Of a stretch of DNA of 64,000 nt, positions 55,474 to 63,902 are shown piece by piece; the stretch's first letter is position 1; the number at the start of each line of letters is the position of its first letter. Position numbers and translations under genes: made by a program. The notes under the pieces are model-generated. The model did not search any database, was not told where the DNA came from, and saw only the letters and a program-made list of their open reading frames with translations. The DNA is from Nocardioides sp. S5 (lineage in GTDB: Bacteria; Actinomycetota; Actinomycetes; Propionibacteriales; Nocardioidaceae), in assembly GCF_017310035.1 (NCBI RefSeq), contig NZ_CP022296.1, forward strand, positions 1,550,001 to 1,614,000. The letters are read 5' to 3'.

Positions 55474-56262
55474 ATGAACATTGTTGTCTGTGTGAAGTAC
55501 GTGCCGGACGCCACCGCCGACCGCAAGTTCGAGGACGACTACACCGTCGACCGCGTCGGCGTCGACGGTCTGCTGTCCGAGCTCGACGAGTACGCCGTCG
55601 AGCAGGCCCTGCAGTTCCGCGAGAAGCGCGAGGGTGAGGACATCGAGATCACCGCGCTGACCGTCGGCCCCGAGAAGGCCGTCGACGCGGTGCGCAAGGC
55701 GCTGCAGATGGGTGCCGACAAGGGCGTCCACGTCGTCGACGACGCGATCGCGGGCTCCGACTACATCGCCACCTCGCTGGTGCTGGCCAAGGCGATCGAG
55801 AAGATCGGCGCGGACCTCGTGGTCTGCGGCATGGCCTCCACGGACGCCTCCGGCTCCGTGGTGCCGGCGATGCTGGCCGAGCGCCTGGGCATGCCGCAGG
55901 TCACGCTCGCGTCGGTGATCGAGTCGCAGGGCGACCAGGTCCGCATCAAGCGCGACAACGAGGGCTCCACCGAGGTCATCGGCGCGACGCTGCCGATCGT
56001 GCTGTCGGTCACCGACCAGTCGGGCGAGGCGCGCTACCCCTCCTTCAAGGGCATCATGGCCGCGAAGAAGAAGCCGCTGGAGACCTTCTCGCTGTCCGAC
56101 CTCGGCGTCGACGCCGGGCAGGTCGGCCTCTCGGTCGCGTGGTCGCAGGTCGAGGACACCACCGAGCGCCCGCCGCGCACCGCCGGCGAGATCGTCACCG
56201 ACGAGGACGGCTCGGGCGCTGGCGCGCTGGTCGACTTCCTCGCGTCCAAGAAGTTCATCTGA
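55474..56262 (+). CDS. etfB: Electron transfer flavoprotein, beta subunit
   Basis: Accepts electrons from acyl-CoA dehydrogenases with EtfA. 262 residues: MNIVVCVKYVPDATADRKF at the start, the AMP-binding AVEQALQFRE and MGADKGVHVVDD, and the recognition-loop region GDQVRIKRDNEGSTEVIGATLPIVLSV. ATG at 55474 with CAGGAGGGG upstream. Nineteen bases separate it from etfA. It would serve beta-oxidation and a methylsuccinyl-CoA dehydrogenase elsewhere. Confidence 0.96.
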   Translation: MNIVVCVKYVPDATADRKFEDDYTVDRVGVDGLLSELDEYAVEQALQFREKREGEDIEITALTVGPEKAVDAVRKALQMGADKGVHVVDDAIAGSDYIATSLVLAKAIEKIGADLVVCGMASTDASGSVVPAMLAERLGMPQVTLASVIESQGDQVRIKRDNEGSTEVIGATLPIVLSVTDQSGEARYPSFKGIMAAKKKPLETFSLSDLGVDAGQVGLSVAWSQVEDTTERPPRTAGEIVTDEDGSGAGALVDFLASKKFI

Positions 56263-56281
56263 GCAGGACAGGAGAGCCACC

Positions 56282-57235
56282 ATGTCTGAAGTCCTGGTAG
56301 TCATCGACCACGCCGACGGCGAGGTCAAGAAGCCCACCTACGAGCTCCTCACGATCGCGCGCCGCCTCGGCGAGCCGTCCGCGGTGTTCTTCGGCTCGCC
56401 CGAGCACGGCGACGCCGTGGCCGAGAAGGTCAAGAAGTACGGCGCCGAGAAGGTCTACGTCGTCGACGACGCCCAGATCAAGGGCTACCTCGTCGCGCCG
56501 AAGGCCGAGGCGCTGCAGCAGCTGGCCGAGAAGGCGAGCCCCGCCGCGATCCTGCTTCCGTCGACGTTCGAGAACAAGGAGGTCGCCGGTCGCCTGGCGA
56601 TCAAGCTGGGCTCGGGCCTGATCACCGACGCCGTCGACGTCGCCGAGGGTGGCGTGACCACGCAGAGCGTCTTCGCCGGCAACTACACCGTGCAGGCCAA
56701 GGTCACGCAGGGCACGCCGATCATCACGATCAAGCCGAACTCCGCCGCTCCCGAGGAGGCCGCGGGTGCGGGCGCCGTCGAGGCGTTCACCGCGACGGTG
56801 TCGGACGCGGCGAGGACCGCGCAGATCGTCGCCACCCAGCCGCGCCAGTCGACGGGTCGTCCCGAGCTGACCGAGGCCGCGATCGTGGTCTCCGGCGGTC
56901 GTGGCACCGGCGGCAACTTCGAGTCCGTCGAGGGCTTCGCCGACTCCCTCGGTGCAGCTGTGGGCGCCTCGCGCGCGGCCGTCGACTCCGGCTGGATGCC
57001 CCACGCGTTCCAGGTCGGCCAGACCGGCAAGACGGTCTCGCCGCAGCTCTACGTCGCCAACGGAATCTCCGGTGCGATCCAGCACCGTGCCGGCATGCAG
57101 ACGTCGAAGACGATCGTCGCGGTCAACAAGGACCCCGAGGCTCCGATCTTCGAGCTCGTCGACTTCGGTGTCGTGGGTGACCTCCACACTGTCCTGCCCG
57201 CCGCGACCGACAAGGTCAAGGAGCGCAAGGGCTGA
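56282..57235 (+). CDS. etfA: Electron transfer flavoprotein, alpha subunit
   Basis: 317 residues. FAD-binding C-terminal domain with the signature [44 protein letters not shown] and [24 protein letters not shown]. It forms a heterodimer with EtfB. The ATG has an ACAGGAGAG site. The operon ends at the hairpin directly downstream. Confidence 0.96.
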   Translation: MSEVLVVIDHADGEVKKPTYELLTIARRLGEPSAVFFGSPEHGDAVAEKVKKYGAEKVYVVDDAQIKGYLVAPKAEALQQLAEKASPAAILLPSTFENKEVAGRLAIKLGSGLITDAVDVAEGGVTTQSVFAGNYTVQAKVTQGTPIITIKPNSAAPEEAAGAGAVEAFTATVSDAARTAQIVATQPRQSTGRPELTEAAIVVSGGRGTGGNFESVEGFADSLGAAVGASRAAVDSGWMPHAFQVGQTGKTVSPQLYVANGISGAIQHRAGMQTSKTIVAVNKDPEAPIFELVDFGVVGDLHTVLPAATDKVKERKG

Positions 57236-57252
57236 CTCCCTCGCCCCACCGG

Positions 57253-57281
57253 ACGCCCCCGACCTGCCTGGTCGGGGGCGT
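57253..57281 (+). terminator. Terminator hairpin after etfBA
   Basis: Perfect 11-bp stem (ACGCCCCCGAC with GTCGGGGGCGT), 7-nt loop, then TCGTCGTTC. It also lies at the 3' end of the convergent gene and may act on both strands. Confidence 0.8.
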
Positions 57282-57292
57282 TCGTCGTTCCG

Positions 57293-58827
57293 TCAGCGGC
57301 GGCTGCGGCGTACGGTCCACTCGCCGTCGCGCTCGACCACGCGGACGGTGTAGCCCTTCCAGCGGCTGGAGATCGTGAACCGGTAGGGCAGGTCGTACGC
57401 CTCGGCGCGCGCGTCGCCGCAGGTCGCTGACGGGGTCGGCAGGTTGGTCCTCGTGCGGCCCTGCCAGCCGTTGGCGCTCGACCGCCTGAGGATGGTCGGC
57501 CACCCGCGGTCCCGAGGGGTGGCCGTGAGCAGCACGGCCGCGTCGGGGCCGTCGGGCACGACCACGTCGCACCGACCCCGTACGCCTCCCGGCAGCGTCA
57601 CCACGCCCCGCTCGGCCGAGATCACGTGGGTCACGGTCCGTGCCGGGACAGCGACGTAGCGGCCGTCGGGGGAGAAGCCCCAGGTGTTCTGCCGCATCCG
57701 CAGCGCCCGCCAGCCGACGCCGTCGGCCGTGGTGAGCACGACGCGGCCGGTGCCGCACCGCAGCTCCACGGCCATGACCTGCAGGGGCGGGTCGATCCAC
57801 TTGTCGCCCCAGCGGCACGTCCGGCCCGCGCCGACGTCGTACGCCAGTCGCCGCGGACCCCAGGTATGGCTCGCCGCGTCGTAGGACTGCACGTGGAGAC
57901 GACGACCGCGCACGCCCGCTCCCAGCGCCACCAGTGGCAGCCCGGGCGCCGTGAAGAAGTCCGTGCTGAGTGGGCCACGGTCGTGGTCCATCAGGCCCGG
58001 GGCGTGGGCCGGAGCCACCTCGGAGACCGTCCAGGGGGAGGAGGCGTCCGTGCGGGAGATCGTCGAGCGACGGGCCGGGTCGTCGAGGTCGCCGAACCAG
58101 GCGGTGTCGGCGTCGACGTTCTCGAACCCGGCGTCCTGGCAGCCGTCCGCGAGCGGCAGCTCCTGTCGGGTCGTGGGCCCGTCGCCGGTGCGGGACAGGA
58201 CGACGACCTGGCAGCGCCCGCCGGACGCCGCGCCGTAGAGGTAGGACACCCGGGCGGAGTCGGTGATGGTGGCCGTGGTCGTGTACTCGCGACCGCGGGT
58301 GTCGGCCGGTGACGGGCGAAGCCGGCCTCGGTGCGCGTCACGTAGCCGCCGGCCTCGGGCCACACCGCCCGGGTGCCGTCGGGGGAGATGCCGGGCTCTT
58401 CGTAGGCCTCGCCCTCCAGCTCGTACGCCGACCAGGTGAGCGTGTCGGCCGACCACAGGGCGCGGGACGCGGTCGGTGCCTGGTCCTCGGCGTAGCCGTT
58501 GAGGTCGCACTCCGCGGTGATGGCGACCGCACCGGCGGCCGTGCGCACGTCGAGGTCGCCGCAGAAGAGGTCCTCGTCCCGCAGCACGACCTGCGGCTCG
58601 CCCCACGTCCCGGTGGCGGCGTCGCGACGCGTGCTGCGCACCGTGCGGTGGTTGCGGCTGGTCCAGACGCGGAAGGTGTCACCACCGGCCAGCGTGACCT
58701 CGGCCCCGTCCCGGATGTCGCGTGGCAGCTCCGCGGCGGGTGCGGGCGGTGCGCTCCCCGCGGTCGCACCGGTCAGCACTGTCGCTGCCGTCGCGAGTGC
58801 GACGACCACCCCCATGATCCGAGACAT
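57293..58827 (-). pseudogene. Secreted beta-propeller-like protein, frameshifted
   Basis: One gene of about 511 codons read in two frames. The first frame (58827 to about 58320) gives a signal peptide ([20 protein letters not shown]) and repeats such as EEPGISPDGTRAVWPEAGGY; sense is lost after EAGF. The second frame (about 58320 to 57293) continues with PSPADTRGREYTTTATITDS and holds GFSPDGRYVAVPARTVTHV, ending WTVRRSRR. Restoring one base near 58318-58322, so that TTCGCC reads TTC-CGC-CC, rejoins them as EAGFRPSPADTRG. The SPDG repeats resemble WD40-like/TolB propeller blades. Either a true mutation or a sequencing error; nothing suggests programmed slippage. Confidence 0.75.
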
Positions 58828-58833
58828 GGACCC

Positions 58834-58839
58834 ACCCTA
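58834..58839 (-). promoter_or_regulatory. -10 element for the frameshifted gene, leaderless type
   Basis: TAGGGT on the minus strand with 6 nt to the ATG at 58827. Confidence 0.45.
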
Positions 58840-58852
58840 GGCCCGACCGGCC

Positions 58853-58858
58853 TACGCT
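58853..58858 (+). promoter_or_regulatory. -10 element for proA, leaderless type
   Basis: TACGCT with 7 nt to the ATG at 58866. Confidence 0.45.
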
Positions 58859-58865
58859 CTCGGGC

Positions 58866-60116
58866 ATGAGCAGCGAGGAGGACGTGCGGGAGGTCGCCGC
58901 ACGCGCACGGGCCGCCAGCCATGAGCTCGCCACCGCCACCCGCGCGGTGAAGGACGCCGCGCTGCACGCGATGGCCGACGCGCTGCACGACGCGGCGCCA
59001 GAGGTGCTCGCCGCCAACGCCGAGGACGTGGCGCGCGCCGAGGCGGCCGGCACCCCCGCCAACATCGTGGACCGGCTGCGCCTCGACGACGAGCGCCTCG
59101 CGGCGATGGCGCAGGGGCTGCGCGACGTCGCGGGCCTTCCCGACCCAGTCGGCGAGGTGCTGCGCGGCAGCACGCTGGCCAACGGCCTCGAGCTGCGGCA
59201 GGTGCGGGTGCCGTTCGGCGTGGTCGGGATGATCTACGAGGCCCGCCCCAACGTCACCGCCGACGCCGCCGGCATCTGCCTCAAGGCCGGCAACGCGGTG
59301 CTCCTGCGCGGCTCCTCGAGCGCCCGCTCGAGCAACGCCGCGATCGTCGCCGCGATGCGCGGCGCGCTGGCCGGCAGCGGCCTGCCGGAGGACGTCGTAC
59401 AGCTCGTTCCCGGGGAGACGCACGACAGCGTCAAGGCGCTGATGCGCGCCCGGGGGCTCGTGGACGTGCTCGTCCCGCGCGGCGGCGCCGGCCTGATCCG
59501 CAGCGTCGTGGAGGAGTCGACGGTGCCGGTCATCGAGACCGGAGTGGGTAACTGCCACGTCTACGTCGACGCCTCGGCCGACCTCGAGCAGGCGCTCGCG
59601 ATCGTGCTCAACGCCAAGACCCAGCGCACCAGCGTGTGCAACGCCGCCGAGTCCCTGCTGGTGCACGAGGACGTCGCCGACGAGTTCCTGCCGATCGTGG
59701 TGGAGGCGCTCCAGGCGGCCGGGGTGCTCGTGCACGGCGACCCCGCCTTCGCCGAGTACGACGACGTCGTGCCGGTGACCGACGAGGACCATGCGGCCGA
59801 GTTCCTCGGCCTCGAGATCTCCGCGGCCGTGGTGAGCGACGTGGAGGGTGCGATCGAGCACATCCGTCGCTTCTCGTCGGGGCACACCGAGGCCATCCTG
59901 GCGCGCGACCAGGCCACCATCCGCCGCTTCGTCGCTGCCGTCGACTCCGCCGCGGTCGTGGTCAACGCCTCGACCCGCTTCACCGACGGCGGCGAGTTCG
60001 GCTTCGGTGCGGAGATCGGCATCTCCACCCAGAAGCTGCACGCGCGGGGCCCGATGGGACTGCCGGAGATGACGTCCAGCAAGTACGTAGTGGTCGGGGA
60101 CGGGCACGTGCGCTGA
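58866..60116 (+). CDS. proA: Glutamate-5-semialdehyde dehydrogenase (gamma-glutamyl phosphate reductase)
   Basis: Second step of proline synthesis, reducing glutamyl 5-phosphate with NADPH. 416 residues. Seen: [58 protein letters not shown] and the catalytic cysteine in [19 protein letters not shown] (near 260). No proB is beside it. Ornithine aminotransferase, encoded at 62656, makes the same semialdehyde from ornithine, so the two loci feed one pool. Confidence 0.96.
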   Translation: MSSEEDVREVAARARAASHELATATRAVKDAALHAMADALHDAAPEVLAANAEDVARAEAAGTPANIVDRLRLDDERLAAMAQGLRDVAGLPDPVGEVLRGSTLANGLELRQVRVPFGVVGMIYEARPNVTADAAGICLKAGNAVLLRGSSSARSSNAAIVAAMRGALAGSGLPEDVVQLVPGETHDSVKALMRARGLVDVLVPRGGAGLIRSVVEESTVPVIETGVGNCHVYVDASADLEQALAIVLNAKTQRTSVCNAAESLLVHEDVADEFLPIVVEALQAAGVLVHGDPAFAEYDDVVPVTDEDHAAEFLGLEISAAVVSDVEGAIEHIRRFSSGHTEAILARDQATIRRFVAAVDSAAVVVNASTRFTDGGEFGFGAEIGISTQKLHARGPMGLPEMTSSKYVVVGDGHVR

Positions 60117-60135
60117 GCCGCCGCGGCGCGGACGA

Positions 60136-60141
60136 TAGGAT
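60136..60141 (+). promoter_or_regulatory. -10 element for 49-aa gene, leaderless type
   Basis: TAGGAT with 6 nt to the ATG at 60148. Confidence 0.5.
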
Positions 60142-60147
60142 CACGCC

Positions 60148-60297
60148 ATGCTGAACTCCCTGACTGTCCTCGCCTCCGAGGCCGAGCACGGCGACCCCGC
60201 CGTCAGCCCCTACATCATCGGCGCCGTCACGCTGGCCCTGCTGATGGTGCTCCTCCTGGCCGTGGTGTCCTTCGGCGGCGGGCGAGAGCACAGCTGA
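60148..60297 (+). CDS. Small single-span membrane protein (49 aa)
   Basis: 49 residues: a polar N-terminus ([20 protein letters not shown]), one transmembrane helix ([20 protein letters not shown]) and a GGGREHS tail. Start supported by the TAGGAT-6 nt-ATG arrangement. It lies between proA and nadD, 14 bp ahead of the latter, and similar short proteins are common before nadD in related actinobacteria (recalled, not checked). Role unknown. Confidence 0.65.
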   Translation: MLNSLTVLASEAEHGDPAVSPYIIGAVTLALLMVLLLAVVSFGGGREHS

Positions 60298-60311
60298 GGT
60301 CGGCGACCTCC

Positions 60312-60953
60312 GTGACGGTCCCGGCGCCCGGCCGACGCGTCGGCGTGATGGGCGGCACCTTCGACCCCATCCACCACGGCCACCTCGTCGCGGCCTCCGA
60401 GGTCCAGGCGTGGTTCGACCTCGACGAGGTCCTCTTCGTGCCCACGGGCGACCCGTGGCAGAAGAGCGACCGTGACGTCACCGAGGCCGAGCACCGCTAC
60501 CTCATGACGGTGGTCGCGACGGCGGCCAACCCGCGCTTCAACGTCTCGCGCGTCGATATCGACCGTGACGGTCCGACGTACACGATCGACACGCTGCGCG
60601 ACCTGAAGGCCGAGATGCCCGACGCGGAGCTGTTCTTCATCACCGGCGCGGACGCCCTGGCCGACATCTTCACCTGGCGCGACGCCGACGAGCTGTTCGA
60701 GCTCGCCAACTTCGTCGGGTGCACCCGCCCCGGCTACGACATGGAGCGGGAGACGCTCGACAAGATCCCCTCAGACAAGGTCACGATCGTCGAGATCCCC
60801 GCGCTGGCGATCTCCTCGACCGACTGCCGCGAGCGCACCCGCCGCGGCGAGCCCGTCTGGTACCTCGTGCCCGACGGCGTCGTGCAGTACATCTCCAAGC
60901 ACGACCTCTACGCGCCCACCTCCCGCACCACCCACAGCAAGGACTCCGCATGA
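60312..60953 (+). CDS. nadD: Nicotinate-nucleotide adenylyltransferase
   Basis: Adenylates nicotinate mononucleotide in NAD synthesis. 213 residues with [21 protein letters not shown] (H-x-G-H nucleotide-transfer motif), [25 protein letters not shown] and the C-terminal [19 protein letters not shown] (I-S-S-T-x-x-R). The start is GTG at 60312. First gene of a four-gene operon; its stop overlaps the rsfS start as ATGA. Confidence 0.95.
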   Translation: MTVPAPGRRVGVMGGTFDPIHHGHLVAASEVQAWFDLDEVLFVPTGDPWQKSDRDVTEAEHRYLMTVVATAANPRFNVSRVDIDRDGPTYTIDTLRDLKAEMPDAELFFITGADALADIFTWRDADELFELANFVGCTRPGYDMERETLDKIPSDKVTIVEIPALAISSTDCRERTRRGEPVWYLVPDGVVQYISKHDLYAPTSRTTHSKDSA

Positions 60954-61309
60954 CAGCCACCGACCACGCCCTCGAGCTCGTCGCCATCGCCGCCCAGGCC
61001 GCGCACGACAAGAAGGCCGACCAGGTGCTGGCCTTCGACGTGAGCGAGCAGCTCGCCATCACCGACGCGTTCGTCATCGCCAGCGCCGGCAACGAGCGCG
61101 CCGTCGGTGCCATCGTCGACGAGGTCGAGGAAAAGCTCCGCGAGGCGGGCATCAAGCCGATCCGCCGCGAGGGCCACAAGGAGGGCCGCTGGGTCCTGCT
61201 CGACTACGGCGAGATCGTCGTGCACGTCCAGCACGAGGAGGAGCGGATGTTCTACGCCCTCGAGCGCCTGTGGAGCGACTGCCCGGTGATCCCGCTGACC
61301 CTGACGTGA
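60950..61309 (+). CDS. rsfS: Ribosomal silencing factor RsfS
   Basis: Binds ribosomal protein L14 and blocks subunit joining under low-nutrient conditions. 119 residues: [43 protein letters not shown], then [34 protein letters not shown], all conserved in RsfS. ATG at 60950 overlaps the nadD stop. nadD-rsfS linkage is common in bacteria. Confidence 0.95.
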   Translation: MTATDHALELVAIAAQAAHDKKADQVLAFDVSEQLAITDAFVIASAGNERAVGAIVDEVEEKLREAGIKPIRREGHKEGRWVLLDYGEIVVHVQHEEERMFYALERLWSDCPVIPLTLT

Positions 61310-61935
61310 GGCGCCTGGTCCTCCTGCGCCACGGCCGCACGGAGTGGAACGACTCCGGACGAGCCCAGGGCCACGCGGACGTCCCGCTCGACGAGGTCGG
61401 TGCCGCCCAGGCCAAGGCCGTCGCCCCGGTCCTCGCCTCGCTGCGGCCCGTCGCGGTGTGGTCCTCCGACCTCGCCCGCGCGGCCGGGACGGCGGCCGCC
61501 GTGGCCGCCGAGTGCGGGCTCGAGCCGGTGCTCGACCCGCGGTTGCGCGAGTTCGACGTCGGCCCGAACCGGCAGGGCCTGACCGCGGAGCAGTACGCCT
61601 CCGCCCACCCCGAGGAGTACGCCGCGCTGCTGGCCGGCGACCTCGACGCGATCCCCGGACGCGAGACCCGCGACGACGTGCTGCAGCGTTTCCTGCCGGC
61701 GCTCGGGACGTACGCCGACTCGCTGGGCGAGGGGGAGACCGGACTGGTCGTCTCCCACGGAGCCGCCCTGCGCGTCGCCGTGCCGGCCTTCCTGGGCTGG
61801 GAGGGCGACCCGGGCGAGAGCCTCGGGGTGCTGGCCAACTGCGGGTGGGTGGTCCTCGAGCACTCGGCGTCCACCTGGACCGGCGGGGTCGAGCGGTGGC
61901 GGCTGACGGCCTGGAACCGCGTGGTCACCCCGTGA
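61306..61935 (+). CDS. Histidine phosphatase family protein (phosphoglycerate mutase-like)
   Basis: 209 residues. Catalytic R-H-G in LVLLRHGRTEWNDSGRAQGHADVPL (near residue 9), FDVGPNRQGLT, and the second His in TGLVVSHGAALRVAVPAF (near 155). In many actinobacteria the gene behind rsfS encodes such a phosphatase, sometimes shown to be a glucosyl-3-phosphoglycerate phosphatase; the substrate here is not proven. GTG at 61306 overlaps the rsfS stop as GTGA. Confidence 0.88.
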   Translation: MRRLVLLRHGRTEWNDSGRAQGHADVPLDEVGAAQAKAVAPVLASLRPVAVWSSDLARAAGTAAAVAAECGLEPVLDPRLREFDVGPNRQGLTAEQYASAHPEEYAALLAGDLDAIPGRETRDDVLQRFLPALGTYADSLGEGETGLVVSHGAALRVAVPAFLGWEGDPGESLGVLANCGWVVLEHSASTWTGGVERWRLTAWNRVVTP

Positions 61936-62402
61936 GCGAGCGCGCCCGCGAGGTCGACGTGACCTCGAGCCGGAGGCTCGCGCGGATCATGGACGACGCG
62001 GTGACCGTGCCCGGCACGCAGATCGGCGTCGGCCTCGACGCGGTCATCGGGCTGGTGCCCGGCATCGGCGACGCGCTCGGCAGCGCGCTGTCCAGCATCA
62101 TCGTGCGCGACGCGGTGCGCGCCCGCGTGCCGATGGTGGTGCTCGCCCGGATGGGGCTCAACCTCGTCCTCGACGCCCTGCTCGGCCTGGTGCCGGGCGT
62201 CGGCGACCTGCTCGACGTCGCCCACCGCGCCAACCGCAAGAACCTCCGGCTGCTGCTCCGTGAGGTCGAGCGCGAGCCGCTGCGCGAGCCGCCGACGCCG
62301 GCGTACGTGGTCGGCGCGGTGGCCCTGATGGCGGTCCCGATCGTCGCCGGACTGGCCGTGACGGTGCTCGGGATCTGGCTCCTGTGGCGGCTGGTCACCT
62401 GA
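61932..62402 (+). CDS. DUF4112 membrane protein
   Basis: 156 residues. The repeated motif GLDAVIGLVPGIGDALGSALS and LVLDALLGLVPGVGDLLDVAHRANRKNLRLL is typical of DUF4112, followed by one or two hydrophobic helices (AYVVGAVALMAVPIVAGLAVTVLGIWLLW). GTG at 61932 overlaps the previous stop as GTGA. Function unknown; last gene of the nadD operon. Confidence 0.88.
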   Translation: MSERAREVDVTSSRRLARIMDDAVTVPGTQIGVGLDAVIGLVPGIGDALGSALSSIIVRDAVRARVPMVVLARMGLNLVLDALLGLVPGVGDLLDVAHRANRKNLRLLLREVEREPLREPPTPAYVVGAVALMAVPIVAGLAVTVLGIWLLWRLVT

Positions 62403-62416
62403 CCGGGGACCCCGAT

Positions 62417-62445
62417 TTCACCTCGGGGAGGCTGTCGGCTAATGT
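62417..62445 (+). promoter_or_regulatory. tRNA-Ala promoter
   Basis: TTCACC (62417-62422), 17-nt spacer, TAATGT (62440-62445); the transcript would start about 34 nt before the tRNA. Confidence 0.6.
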
Positions 62446-62455
62446 TCTCGTCGTT

Positions 62456-62479
62456 GTCCTCCCGGCTCCACGGGAGGAC
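62456..62479 (+). other. Hairpin in the tRNA leader
   Basis: Perfect 9-bp stem (GTCCTCCCG with CGGGAGGAC), 6-nt loop, ending 6 nt before the tRNA. It may stop read-through from the nadD operon or mark the 5' end for processing. Confidence 0.5.
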
Positions 62480-62485
62480 GATGTT

Positions 62486-62558
62486 GGGGCTGTGGCGCAG
62501 CTGGTAGCGCATCTGCATGGCATGCAGAGGGTCAGGGGTTCGAGTCCCCTCAGCTCCA
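62486..62558 (+). tRNA. tRNA-Ala (anticodon GGC)
   Basis: 73-nt cloverleaf: acceptor GGGGCTG with CAGCTCC (one G-U pair), D-arm GCGC...GCGC, anticodon stem TCTGC/GCAGA with loop ATGGCAT giving anticodon GGC, T-arm AGGGG-TTCGAGT-CCCCT and discriminator A. CCA is not encoded in full. It reads GCC and GCU, frequent alanine codons in this high-GC genome. Confidence 0.96.
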
Positions 62559-62564
62559 CCGACA

Positions 62565-62598
62565 CGAAGAGGCCGGACCGCAGGGTCCGGCCTCTTCG
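62565..62598 (+). terminator. Terminator after tRNA-Ala
   Basis: Perfect 15-bp stem (62565-62579 with 62584-62598) and a GCAG loop, 6 nt behind the tRNA, followed by CTCATTTCG. Confidence 0.85.
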
Positions 62599-62655
62599 CT
62601 CATTTCGGGTCTCGCCGAGTCGGCGTTCGGAATCGGGCAGTGGCACCATGGGCCC

Positions 62656-63894
62656 ATGACCGCGACCGACCTCTCCACCAGCACCGTCTCCGAGCGCACG
62701 GCCGCTCACATCGCGACCACCGAGCGCTACGCCGCGCACAACTACCACCCCCTCCCGGTGGTGCTCGCGCAGGGCGAGGGCGCGTGGGTCGTCGACGTCG
62801 ACGGGCGTCGCTACCTCGACTGCCTGGCGGGCTACAGCGCGCTGAACTTCGGTCACTCCAACGAGCGCCTGGTCGCGGTCGCGCGCGAGCAGCTGGGTCG
62901 CCTCACGCTGACCAGCCGGGCGTTCTTCAACGACCGGCTGAGCACCTTCGCCGAGTCGCTGGCGCGCCTGACCGGCAAGGACATGGTCCTGCCGATGAAC
63001 TCCGGCGCCGAGGCCGTCGAGACCGCGATCAAGGTCAGCCGCAAATGGGGCTACGAGGTCAAGGGCGTGCCCGCGGGCCAGGCCTCGATCGTCACCATGG
63101 AGGGCAACTTCCACGGCCGCACCACCACGATCGTCAGCTTCTCCGACGACGAGGTCGCCACGTCCGGCTACGCCCCCTTCACCTCCGGCTTCCGCCGCGC
63201 GGCCTACGGCGACATCGCCTCGGTCGCCGCGGCCATCGACGGCACCACGGTCGCGGTGCTCTTCGAGCCCATCCAGGGCGAGGGCGGCGTCGTGATGCCG
63301 CCCGAGGGCTTCCTGCGCGACCTCCGCGCGCTCTGCACCGAGCGCAACGTGCTGATGGTGGCCGACGAGATCCAGTCCGGCCTCGCGCGCTCGGGCCGCA
63401 CGTTCGCGTGCGACCACGAGGACGTCGTGCCCGACATCTACGTCATGGGCAAGGCGCTCGGCGGCGGCATCTACCCCGTCTCCGCGATCGCGGCCGACCA
63501 CGAGGTCATGGACGTCATCACGCCCGGCTCGCACGGCTCGACCTTCGGCGGCAACCCGCTCGCCGCGGCCATCGGCACCGAGGTCGTCGCGATGCTCGAG
63601 GAGGGCACCTTCCAGGCCCGTGCCGCCGAGATCGGCACCCAGATCGAGGCCGGCTTCCGCCCGCTCGTCGGTCGCGGCCTCGTCGACGTGCGCGTCCGCG
63701 GCGCCTGGGCCGGCATCGACATCGACCCGGCGCTGATGACCGGTCGCCAGATGTCCGAGGCGCTGATGGCCCGCGGCATCCTGGCCAAGGACACCCACGG
63801 CTCGACCGTGCGCTTCGCCCCGCCGCTCGTGGCCAGCGACGACGACATCGCGCTGCTCGTCAACGCCGTCACCGAGATCCTCACCGCCGGCTGA
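62656..63894 (+). CDS. rocD: Ornithine aminotransferase (ornithine-oxo-acid transaminase)
   Basis: Transfers the delta-amino group of ornithine to 2-oxoglutarate, giving glutamate semialdehyde. 412 residues, class III PLP enzyme: HNYHPLPVVLAQGEGAWVVDVDGRRYLD, FEPIQGEGGVVMPPEGFL, VADEIQSGLARSGR, the PLP lysine in YVMGKALGGGIYPVSA (near 275) and GSHGSTFGGNPLAAA. These features match RocD more than acetylornithine or GABA aminotransferases. CACCAT lies 6 nt before the ATG. Works in the same pathway as proA. Confidence 0.93.
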   Translation: MTATDLSTSTVSERTAAHIATTERYAAHNYHPLPVVLAQGEGAWVVDVDGRRYLDCLAGYSALNFGHSNERLVAVAREQLGRLTLTSRAFFNDRLSTFAESLARLTGKDMVLPMNSGAEAVETAIKVSRKWGYEVKGVPAGQASIVTMEGNFHGRTTTIVSFSDDEVATSGYAPFTSGFRRAAYGDIASVAAAIDGTTVAVLFEPIQGEGGVVMPPEGFLRDLRALCTERNVLMVADEIQSGLARSGRTFACDHEDVVPDIYVMGKALGGGIYPVSAIAADHEVMDVITPGSHGSTFGGNPLAAAIGTEVVAMLEEGTFQARAAEIGTQIEAGFRPLVGRGLVDVRVRGAWAGIDIDPALMTGRQMSEALMARGILAKDTHGSTVRFAPPLVASDDDIALLVNAVTEILTAG

Positions 63895-63902
63895 GCTGCC
63901 CG

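Noticed and set aside
57293-58827. Two separate overlapping secreted-protein genes
   Set aside because: The downstream frame has no start or signal peptide of its own and both parts join into one protein when one base is restored.
62486-62558. tRNA-Ala with anticodon TGC
   Set aside because: TGC occurs in the stem; the seven-base loop ATGGCAT places GGC at positions 34-36.
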